24,964 nucleotides of DNA, taken from NCBI GenBank assembly GCA_003427395.1, contig BFEA01000329.1, forward strand, positions 1,655,765 through 1,680,728. The letters are read 5' to 3'. Under the pieces are notes generated by a model. That model was given only the letters and a program-made list of their open reading frames with translations. It did not search any database and had not been told where the DNA came from. This DNA is from Chara braunii (lineage: Eukaryota; Streptophyta; Charophyceae; Charales; Characeae). Made by a program: the position numbers and the translations under genes. The stretch's first letter is position 1; every line of letters begins with the position of its first letter. This document shows positions 8,740-16,528 of this stretch, piece by piece.

Positions 8740-8919
8740 ATGCGTTTGGTGCGAGTCGAAAAGTCCTGTCGGGCTGACTGTACGCTGGCCGGTTGCGCGC
8801 TTGATCGCCACGACGGACTGTGGGATCCGTGCGAACCGTGTCGAGCTTGTATCAGCGGGGTGACGATCGCAGTGGTGGAAGTTAGCACGAGACGCCCGGG
8901 ATCGTTGGTGCGGGTATGA
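8740..8919 (+). CDS. Small Cys-rich ORF in LTR leader (59 aa, doubtful)
   Basis: About 50 bp after the expected transcription start and about 75 bp after the TATA box, this is an early candidate ORF on the LTR transcript. It encodes six cysteines spaced as C-x3-C-x4-C and then C-x2-C-x2-C around the string ALDRHD. The 3' LTR copy (22317-22469) keeps the ATG and four of the cysteines but stops nine codons earlier. No family is recognised. It could be a translated upstream ORF that limits initiation downstream, or chance. Confidence 0.25.
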   Translation: MRLVRVEKSCRADCTLAGCALDRHDGLWDPCEPCRACISGVTIAVVEVSTRRPGSLVRV

Positions 8920-9716
8920 GGATCAGTAATTGGAGTTGAGTGGATGATTTTCCCGGGGCCATACTGAAATTTCACGGCAAATGCGCCTTCATGGTTGCGA
9001 ATCAGTTTTTTTTTTGTGAGTTTATGGCTGCGAAGCCGAATGTTTCCTTGTCGGATTTCGGTGTCTCCTGTCTCGACATTTCTCGTCTATTTCTCCCATC
9101 TCTCTCTCTGATCTGAATGATGACGTGTTATGAGGTTGTCTCTCCTATGAACCGAAGTGAACTCTTGTGATCTCGTGCGAAGGAGAACTTCTTTCGAAAC
9201 TCTTTCATTAGTTTCCTGGGTAATCCCCGGGTACAAGGGAACTCAATCATCGTGTCTTGTGAACGGTGGATGCGTGTGTACAATCCCCCGATTTATTTAT
9301 GACATGTGCACCTTTGTCATTTTCGCTCCTTCCACAGTGGATGTATGAATATAGATGTTTATATTCTTGCGTTGATTAAACCCAGAGCTCGAGACGGGAT
9401 TTTGTTCGAGAATGCAAGAGTGTTTAGATCTGTCGGCACTGAGCATGCCATCTGCCTTATACTGCACGACATCTGCAGACGATCTATGGGTAAGCCTTGA
9501 AAAATCCAGGCGCCTCGGGTTTTGTCAAATCTGGTCTGCTGAAACTGAGTCGCGGGTTGATCTCTCGAAACTTCAACTTAATTAGTGCATGGTTGTACGA
9601 ACTCCGTAGCGTGCATCTCCCGTGACGAAGGGAAGGAAAATACTAGTTAGTTATTTTTCGATTGTGCTTTTTGATGACGTCTTGGGGTCTTTACTAACTT
9701 GTTTTTATTGATTGAT

Positions 9717-9836
9717 ATGTGGACTGACGACCGTACCTCGATCGGGCGCCAGCCTCCCTTATCTCCCTCGCCAACGCGCCCCTTCCCTTACAACGAGGAA
9801 AGGACACATGTTTGCGAGTGGGACGTACAAGAAGTT
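9717..9836 (+). pseudogene. LTR-borne ORF, copy 2, N-terminal part cut by insertion
   Basis: Starts with the same ATG and MWTD string as the copy at 7143 and is open up to the insertion at 9837, where about ten codons of LTR sequence are lost. The C-terminal part resumes at 11435. Confidence 0.6.
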
Positions 9837-9846
9837 ATGTTGCACG

Positions 9847-9862
9847 CCCGGCCGCGGCCGGG
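9847..9862. repeat. Perfect 16-bp GC palindrome
   Basis: CCCGGCCGCGGCCGGG equals its own reverse complement. It lies ten bases inside the insertion's left border, and a second related inverted pair (TCGGCC ... GGCCGA) follows at 9871-9890. Confidence 0.8.
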
Positions 9863-9954
9863 GGTCCAAATCGGCCGCGGCCTAGGCCGACCAGCCGAGT
9901 TTGGTACATGATTTTCTCACCCCATTTTTCACGTGTAAAAAAAAAATAAAAAAA

Positions 9955-9991
9955 ATGGGCGTGTAGGGTTGAAAAAGCCCTACATGCCCAT
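9955..9991. repeat. 14-bp-arm hairpin flanked by A-run and T-run
   Basis: ATGGGCGTGTAGGG (9955-9968) pairs with CCCTACATGCCCAT (9978-9991), 13 of 14 plus one G.T, with a 9-nt loop. A-rich DNA before and T-rich DNA after extend imperfect pairing outward to about 9930-10005. It looks like a small foldback. The resemblance to a bacterial terminator is coincidental in this context. Confidence 0.7.
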
Positions 9992-10172
9992 ATTTGTTTT
10001 TTAAGTGTCAGGCCTCCGCGCGGCGCAGGAAAAAAAAAAAGCGAAAAAAAAAAAAGGGCCTGGTGGGCCGTTTTGACCCTGTTTCGGTGCCAGCGGGTGA
10101 GGGGCACCGTGTGGGCAGTGTGAGGAGGGCGGTGGGTCCAGGCCCAGGCCACGACAAAACTGTTGTCGTTTC

Positions 10173-10194
10173 AGATAAATGTTGCCATTTATCT
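10173..10194. repeat. Perfect 9-bp hairpin abutting the assembly gap
   Basis: AGATAAATG and CATTTATCT flank a TTGC loop. The last base touches the first N. Hairpins next to a GA tract are a plausible cause of the assembly break. Confidence 0.7.
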
Positions 10195-10309
10195 NNNNNN
10201 NNNNNNNNNNNNNNNNNNNNNNNNNNNNNNNNNNNNNNNNNNNNNNNNNNNNNNNNNNNNNNNNNNNNNNNNNNNNNNNNNNNNNNNNNNNNNNNNNNNN
10301 NNNNNNNNN
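10195..10309. other. Assembly gap (115 Ns)
   Basis: An unbroken N run. The true length is unknown. It borders a (GA)n microsatellite, the likely reason for the gap. Confidence 0.99.
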
Positions 10310-10359
<50 letters not shown>

Positions 10360-10401
10360 AGATTGGTTTACTACGTACCTGCTGCGCTGGAGATACCGCT
10401 G

Positions 10402-10483
<82 letters not shown>

Positions 10484-10541
10484 GTTGAGAGATCGTTGAG
10501 AGAGAGAGAGATCTTCTTCTTCTTCTTCTTCTTCTTCTTCT
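10310..10541. repeat. GA microsatellites and a CTT tract
   Basis: (GA)n fills 10310-10357 and about 10403-10480, separated by 46 bp of unique sequence, with two copies of GATCGTTGA after it. (CTT)n follows at about 10512-10541. Frames open across this only encode Arg-Glu or Leu-Ser runs and are not genes. Confidence 0.95.
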
Positions 10542-10650
10542 TGGTGCGTTGTTGGCAGCGGCGCGCGCCGCACGACCTGGCGGGACAGCGCCTTGACATC
10601 GGGCAGTGGCCGCCCGACGGCCGTCACCATCGCCGCGCGCGGCCATTTTA

Positions 10651-10750
10651 GAGCCCGACCGCGGCCAAACGTGGCCGAACGCGGCCGAGCATGGCCGAAC
10701 GCGCCCGGACAGGGCCGAGCAGGGCCGGACGCGACCGAGCACGGCCGTTC
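10651..10750. repeat. 10-bp-period minisatellite, ten units
   Basis: Ten consecutive decamers fit a loose consensus NNGGCCGANC (for example GTGGCCGAAC, GCGGCCGAGC, AGGGCCGAGC). The period is exact through 10650+10n, with substitutions but no indels. It lies directly upstream of, and partly inside, the open frame leading into the BED-finger fragment. Confidence 0.85.
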
Positions 10751-11434
10751 ACCTCGCGGTTGTGCGTGAGGCCGACCGGCCGGGGTCCACGGGGAGCACG
10801 GGCTTCGAGGACATCGGGGGGACGCAGCAGTGGCGGCAATGGGGACGTCAGGGACTGCGTCGACGGTGCGGCACGGTCCGACGACATCGACGGTCATCAC
10901 GACAACTTCTTGGATTCGGGTGGGGGAACGATGACGGGGGGTGCAGGGACCAGCGGTGCGGGGGGGTCTGGGGGTGCCCAGTTCAACCCGCTATCGGAGA
11001 GGGAGATGGGGAAGTTGAGGCGGGGGAACTTGGTTTGGAACTTCGTCACCGCGGGGCAGTACGTCGGGGACCAGTCCAAGATGCATGGGGACCGAAAGTT
11101 GCGTTGCAACTTATGCGGCCACTTGTTTCAGGGGGGGTCGTCGAAGGCCGCGTGCCATTTCACGCAGTTGAAGTACTGCAAGGCTGGGGGGATGAGAGTT
11201 CTCGCGGAACTCTGGAACGACACGGACTACACATTCGTGCCTTCCACGGCTTAGTGGGTGCAGAGGTGGGTGGCAGACGAGGGGATACAGGACACAAGAG
11301 CGCCCGCGGGTGGCCGACGACAGCGGATGGACGACGGAGAGAGGGACGACATTCAAGACGCCCTCGATGAGGAGGAGGGCCGCGAGGGTGGGGCTAGGGA
11401 GGGGGGGGTGGCAGACGAGGCAGTCGGAGAGCCT
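10691..11434 (+). pseudogene. Truncated hAT-type transposase N-terminus with BED-like zinc finger
   Basis: The frame is open from an ATG at 10691, but the believable protein starts about 11006 (MGKLRRGNLVWNFV). A BED-type finger follows: CNLC with its first Cys at 11105, then GGSSKAACHF and ...LKYC, followed by a region ending FVPSTA. TAG at 11252-11254 interrupts it. The same frame then stays open through an acidic, Gly/Glu-rich stretch to the insertion's right border, where it is cut. The TAG fits a CAG-to-TAG change. BED fingers of this layout begin hAT transposases and related plant proteins and bind DNA. The catalytic part (DDE and dimerisation region) is absent. The upstream 105 codons fall on low-complexity repeats and are probably not coding. 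Confidence 0.6.
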
Positions 11435-11768
11435 CCCTCCCGAAACTCGTTGTTCTGGATTCGTGGATGCAGGCTTTGTCATTATCGATACGCACTTCCC
11501 ACCTTACTTAGTGTTGTTGCCATTTAACGAGCTGATCGTCATTCTGTGGACGGCAGTGGCGCCCCATTGGCCTCGAACACTGTGCACAAAGTGCCAGTGT
11601 CTCGATCGCTACGAATCAAAGGGCTTCCACTGCCGGATACGGAGTGAAGATGAGCACAAGGAAAGAGCCATGCGGTTGAGACCATCCACGTCGGACTCGG
11701 AACTGGCCAACGAGCGACGTCGGGACTTGATACGAAAACGAGACACGCGGAGTGTACCGAAGCCCTAA
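11435..11768 (+). pseudogene. LTR-borne ORF, copy 2, C-terminal part
   Basis: Resumes the LTR ORF after the insertion (ETRCSGFVDAGF...) and retains CTKC at the CxxC site. It ends early at a TAA (11766-11768) where copies 1 and 3 read Phe (TTT CGC and TTC CGC), about 17 codons short. It is separated from its N-terminus by 1.6 kb and is not functional. Confidence 0.6.
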
Positions 11769-12046
11769 CGCTCTAAACAAAGGCCCATAGCGCGGTGGGA
11801 AGTTCGGCAATACTTTTTGGATTGAATTTGGATTTTTCTCTTTTCGCGCCGAGCCCACGCGCGCATTCCGCGACGCGCGAAAGCAACCGACTTACTTCAT
11901 CGGGCCAACACGGGGGATTTCAGTTATGTCTGTGTCCCCACACTCAATTTTCCAAAAATCCTGGGCACACCCCATCTTGTTGTTTTTCTAGGCCTTCTTT
12001 CCGCACCTTTAGCGCTCTGAACGGAAGACAGCACATGGCGTGAGGT

Positions 12047-12059
12047 TGGTATCGGAGCC
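12047..12059 (+). promoter_or_regulatory. Primer-binding site, initiator-Met tRNA type
   Basis: TGGTATCGGAGCC lies one base after the 5' LTR. Plant LTR elements commonly carry TGGTATCAGAGC, complementary to the 3' end of initiator methionyl-tRNA. This copy differs by one base that still allows G.U pairing. It primes minus-strand cDNA synthesis. Confidence 0.8.
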
Positions 12060-12071
12060 GACACGTGTCGG
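12058..12071. repeat. Perfect 14-bp palindrome overlapping the PBS end
   Basis: CCGACACGTGTCGG is fully self-complementary and shares two bases with the primer-binding site. Placed in the RNA leader it could act as a dimer-initiation palindrome. It also contains a CACGTG G-box. Function is inferred only from position. Confidence 0.7.
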
Positions 12072-12140
12072 TTCTGATGATAGTAAGTCGAGCTGGCGAG
12101 AGGTAGAAGAAGTCCTCAACCTTCTCGTCGAGATCGCCCA

Positions 12141-13274
12141 GTGACCAGATCAAGATCTGGTGGGGCTAGACAGGCTATGCCAATAGCGGGCGGCAACGCA
12201 GCTCCCCCCAGGGTGATTGTTAGTATTCCCACCGCTTTTCTTTTCTTTCCTAATCACACCCACCCTGAAGCTTGGTTGGAAGTCGTCCAAGCTCAAGGAT
12301 ATAGCGCGGAAGATCTCCCCCGCGTCATTACCTTGCTGCTTCACAACACGTCGCATGATTGGTTTAGGAAACACAGATGGGTAGATTGGAACGCCTTCAA
12401 GCAGGCGTTCTTGGCCAGATTCAATACGGTCAACGAAGACGCCGCTTGGTATGTGCTCAAGACTCGACCGCAAGAACCAGGGGAGTTGCTGCCTGACTTC
12501 GTGGATCGATTCCAAACTACGTTGGACAAATTAGGATGAGATGAAAAATCCGTCCGAGATTTGTTTATCGATCATCTATGAAGTCCGACGCTGAAAGGTA
12601 AGCTGCAAAAAAAGGTCCTCCTTAAAACGAACCCGCTACCCGCTAGCATCACCAAAGCACTTGAGTTAGACCTGACGGTTACAAAAAAGTATATCAGTCA
12701 GGGAGACGAAGACATTACGGACACGATTCAGGATGTAGCGACGAAACGACGATCGTGGTTACGAGTCGTAGAACGATTCTATCCTCGGCCTGATCATGAC
12801 CTTCTCGAAGGGGCCGCCTCTGATATCCCGTCAGTTCCTTCTCCCCCTCCTCCGGCTCTCTCAATAAACCAACAGGTAGCAATGGTCAAACCCAGAAGCT
12901 CGCAAGATCCTGCCTTTATGACCATAACCAACGTGCACTTGGAACAGATGATCCATACAGCTACGACCAACCAATCTGAATGGATGAGCAATCTGGTCCA
13001 AATGCAGGCGGCTCACATGGATCGAATGGAACAGATAATGAGCAGGCTAATTAAGCCCAACCCGGCTCCTGCCCGACCTGCCCCTGCATCATTCCCGCTT
13101 TTGCCTGCTCCGCCTGCACCTGGACATGAACCGCAGTTCCCTCCTGCAGTTAACCTGGCAGGGAAAATTGAGTGTTACAACTGCAAACAGCCCGGGCATT
13201 TTGCCCGGGACTGTCCGCAGCCAAAACGAAATCAGCCCCCACCAGCCGCAGCCCCCGTAGCTTTGAATCAAGGA
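12141..13274 (+). pseudogene. gag: gag: capsid-like domain plus CCHC zinc knuckle, two internal stops
   Basis: Encodes the structural protein that packages the element's RNA into virus-like particles. The retrotransposon-gag signature lies at about residues 35-130: a Trp-rich stretch with EAWLEVVQ, then DWFRKHRWVDWNAFKQAFLARF. A Pro-rich linker follows, then one knuckle C-x2-C-x4-H-x4-C (13173-13214, CYNCKQPGHFARDC), which binds RNA. The frame is open from 12087. The first codon here is GTG at 12141 and the first in-frame ATG is at 12177, so the start is uncertain. TGA at 12537-12539 and 12579-12581 interrupt the frame, which continues unchanged on both sides. A third TGA at 13275-13277 separates it from the protease frame. 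Both internal stops can be explained by CGA-to-TGA changes. Confidence 0.85.
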
Positions 13275-13277
13275 TGA

Positions 13278-14831
13278 GTGGCCGCACTAATGGATACGGC
13301 CCGAAACGAGGAGATCATTGCGTACGCCCCTGAGCAACCCTCCCCCTCAATAGCAGTTGCATCGACCTCGAGAATTTCTTCTTTCGAAGTTGCTGACGTG
13401 GTTGATCCGGTCGAATACCTTCATCTCGCCGGCATGATCGGAGCAATCCGACCAGCCCAGGACGATCTTGAATGGGTCAAACGCGAATCTAACCCCGGAC
13501 CACAGTTTCGGACGGGAGAAATTGATGTACTACGAACGCTCAAGCAACTGGACATTCACGTTCCGGTCCCAGTAGAACATTTGTTCACCATATCTGAAGC
13601 AGCAAATGACAAGTTGCTACAAAAGTGTCAGAAGAATCAAAAGCGCTTTACATACCAGCACATACAACGAATGTTGAAAAAGAAGAAGGAAGAAGGAACG
13701 GAGGGTGTTGCACCGCCTGAACCCGAAGTCGGTGAACCTGAAGAAGCGCGAGTAGCTGCCATTTCTTTAGCTGAGAAAGATCATTTTGTGCGAGCTCGAC
13801 CAGTGCTGTGGAAAAGCGCTGAATGTGATTGCGAAGTATGGGGCAAACCTTTTAATGCCCTTATCGATACCGGATCCTCCGCAGTCGCTATATCATTAGA
13901 TACGGCGAAAAGGACGAGACGACTCAACTCGATTCTCCCTCAATCTGGCAAGGACCATTACGTCTCTGCGGACGAGGAAGCAATGAATATCGTGGGAATT
14001 ATTGAGAATGTGGCCGTGAAAGTTGGGAGAGTACACGTCTTTGTTAACGCCTTGGTCATAGATGTGCACCCATATTCGGTGCTGTTGGGACTGCCTTGGG
14101 CAATGGCAGTAGGTGCCCGCATGCATTTCAATTCCAAACAGTTGGTGCTTACGCAAACAGGTGGAAAGCCTCAGACAGTCCCGTTGAGGATTTCAACCCG
14201 AACAGTGAAAAGGAATCCTAATTCTGCTCGGGTAGGGATGATTCAAGGTCCTGATCACAAGACACTTTCATCTTCGGATAGTAATAGCGGATTCGAAGAA
14301 CAGGAGTGCGAAGAAGAGATGCCTAGTGAGATTGAATGGAAACACTTGGTCGAACTTTTCGAGCATGAAACCCCAGAGGAATTTCGGATGGTTCCCAGAA
14401 CCACACGAACTTTCCATTTGAGTCTGGGAGACAACGCGCTCACGCCTATGGAAACCCAGGTCAGTCCCTCGACCTTTTCCGGAGAACCCATCGTGCAAAT
14501 ATCTGACCCGGCAGACGATTTGGAACCCCCTCGCACCTTGTATGAGGGAACACTTTCCCTCCGAGCACGCTATCAACAGGCGAAACAATACCTGGATGTT
14601 TTTGTTTCCCCTCCAAGGTCACTGCTTACAACAGGAGTGACCATCGCTCTGATTAAACAAGAAGCCGAAGCTCCCGTCGACGATGTGCCCGATCTGATGC
14701 AGGAAATGGTAGATTTAACAGGACTAACCGTGGAAGAAACCTCGGCTGATTCGAAAACTGACGCCGAAGTTAAAGAGACCGAGATGATTAGCCCCGCTGA
14801 ATCCCAGATGATCGCGACTGTATTTTCTGTT
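13278..14831 (+). CDS. Retrotransposon aspartic protease segment of gag-pol
   Basis: Continues in the same frame as gag after the TGA at 13275, so it has no start of its own (the first codon is GTG, the first ATG five codons later). About 190 residues of linker with a Lys-rich stretch precede the retropepsin-like domain: ALIDTGSSAVAIS with the catalytic Asp at 13866-13868, then a hydrophobic YSVLLGLPWAM segment that matches the family's second conserved ILG-type strand. The enzyme cleaves the Gag-Pol polyprotein as a dimer. A long acidic tail (about residues 320-518) separates it from RT. It ends at TGA 14832-14834, after which the frame stays open into RT. The two flanking TGAs could be decay or recoding sites. 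Confidence 0.85.
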
Positions 14832-14834
14832 TGA

Positions 14835-16464
14835 ACTAGCAGCTCTATTTTCTCTAGCGTCCTTGACCGACGGAACCGGTCTGCTGATTGGATCGATATG
14901 CCCCTTGAGATACCCGATCGATCGACTGTCACTCTGCCCGATCACGTCCCCCCGGAATTTCGACAATCACTGATTAACGTCTTGAATGGGTACGTAGAGG
15001 TATTAAGTGTGCGCGATAACGATATTGGGCTATCCAACGTGATCGAGCATGCCATCCTTACGGGGGATCATCCACCTATTAGCTGCGTTCCTTATCGATA
15101 CCCGCCAGCCCAACGGGCGGCCACGTTTCCACGAATTAAGGAATTCAAAGCTAATGGATGGATCAAACCCGCTATAGGACCTTGGTCGTTTCCTGTGGTA
15201 ATCGTACCCAAGAAGGTTGGAGGGATTCGCATATGCATCGATTATCGGAAACTAAACGATATCACGATCAAAGATGTGTACCCTCTTCCTCGGATTGATG
15301 AGCTGTTGGATGTGATTGGGAGTGCTCGATTTTTCAGTAAGTTTGATGTTCGACATGGGTTTCATCATCTTCTTGTTCGAGAGGAGGATCGTCCGAAAAC
15401 GACGTTTGTGTTGTTCGAAGGTACTTGGCAATGGGTTCGATGTCCAATGGGCATCTGCAATGCTCCTGGAACCTTTTAGCGAGCCACGAACATGGCTTTC
15501 CAGAACTTTGTGCGGAAGACCCGTCTGGCGCAGAGTATCATCAATTATTGCGTGGTTGTGTACATGGATGATATTCTGGTGTACTCGAGTTCCTACGAGG
15601 GGCATGTGCAGCACATCGAATGGACACTGCATGCATTGAGAGATGTTGGTTTCAAGGTGGCCCTTGAGAAATGTCAGTTCTTCCTCACCACCATTTCCTT
15701 CCTGGGACACATGGTGATCGACCAGGGACTCAGACCGGAACCGCAAAAGGTGGCAGTCGTGAGAGACGCGCCTGTGCCCACGACTATTACGCAAGTTCGC
15801 GCCTTTCTCGGCCTAGCCTCGTCCTACCGAAGGTTTATCAAGGGCTTCGCGGTTATCGCAGGTCCCCTCACGGATCTGCTGAAAAAGGATCAGCCGTTGA
15901 TTTGGACGCCAGAGTGTGATCAAGCGTTCTCGAAACTCAAGGCAGCCCTTATTTTGGCTCCGGTCCTTATAAGACCGGATCCTGAAAAAACTTTTGTCCT
16001 CATCACGGACTGGCAGCCGGAGGCAATCTCAGCGATCTTGGCCCAGGTGGGACCCAGCGGACTCGAATGGGTGGTAGAATACGCGTCTAAGTTAGTGCCT
16101 GCCTGCAAACGCAATTACGCCGCCCCGATAGGAGAATGCTATGCAGCTCTGTGGGGGATCAGTCACTTTCGAGCCTATTTGTATGGGCGGAAGTTCACGC
16201 TGGTCACCGATCATGAACCATTATTAGCCTTTGAAGAAATCTAAGGATTACTTAGGCATGATGAGGAGATGGGCAACGATGTTACAGAGTATGGACTTTG
16301 ACATTCGTCATTGGAAGCACATGAGGCACGGGAATGCGGACGGGTTGACACGACTGCACCGACACGAGAAGGTCCTCAAGAGCGAGGAGGTGATTCCGTG
16401 GAACGAACCGAAGGATGATAACGGATCACGGTACGGGCAAGTGGAAATTTTGTCGAAGGAGTGA
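14835..16464 (+). pseudogene. pol: Reverse transcriptase and RNase H, with a TAG and a frameshift
   Basis: Copies the element's RNA into cDNA and degrades the RNA strand. It is in frame with gag and protease. RT motifs in order are PWSFPVVIVPKK, IDYRKLND, YPLPRIDELL, FSKFDVRHGFHHL (first catalytic Asp) and CPMGICNAPGTF, then the catalytic YMDD at 15561-15572, FLGH and RAFLGL. TAG at 15477-15479 falls inside the NAPGTF-Q motif, where gypsy RTs have Gln, so CAG has probably become TAG. RNase H follows: ITDWQPEAISAIL (16002 onward; the usual TDAS is TDWQ here), ECYAAL and VTDHEPLL. Near 16230 an extra T shifts the frame. The tail KKSKDYLGMMRRW...HGNADGLTRL continues in the next frame to TGA 16462-16464. 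Confidence 0.92.
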
Positions 16465-16528
16465 GTGACGCGGAGCTTTCGCTCTACCCTCTCTGCAACC
16501 CTGCTCTCTCTTTCTCTCTCCTCCCATC

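Larger units (their letters stand above)
9837..11434. mobile_element. Foreign 1.6-kb insertion in the 5' LTR
   Basis: LTR homology stops after GAAGTT (9836) and resumes at CCCTCCCGAAACTC (11435). About 30 bp of LTR are replaced, and no clean target duplication or terminal inverted repeat is visible, so this may be a repair-filled or truncated insertion rather than an intact transposon. It contains GC-rich palindromes, an A/T-flanked hairpin, a 115-N gap, GA and CTT microsatellites, a 10-bp minisatellite and a truncated BED-finger gene. It is very GC-rich at its right side. It may be composite, since the assembly is broken inside it. Confidence 0.75.
7903..12045 (+). repeat. 5' LTR, interrupted by a 1.6-kb insertion
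   Basis: Collinear with 21509-24051. The outer parts are 7903-9836 and 11435-12045, together about 2.54 kb. The 5' copy has about 28 bp (near 7926-7954) that the 3' copy lacks. It ends directly before the primer-binding site. It contains the promoter TATA box at 8659, a small Cys-rich ORF at 8740 and the broken LTR ORF. About 30 bp of LTR sequence are missing at the insertion point. Confidence 0.88.

Noticed and set aside
9306-9500. Short frame ending HDICRRSMG, open in all three LTR copies (6714-6911, 9306-9500, 22881-23084)
   Set aside because: Only about 65 codons. Its N-terminal half differs in the first copy because of the hairpin module, and there is no independent sign of constraint. 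Worth including in a dN/dS test, but not called.
9955-9999. Rho-independent terminator
   Set aside because: A GC stem followed by T's, but the DNA is eukaryotic and there is no upstream gene.
9994-10900. Long frames encoding Arg-Glu or Leu-Ser repeats
   Set aside because: They come from (GA)n/(CTT)n microsatellites and translated Ns.
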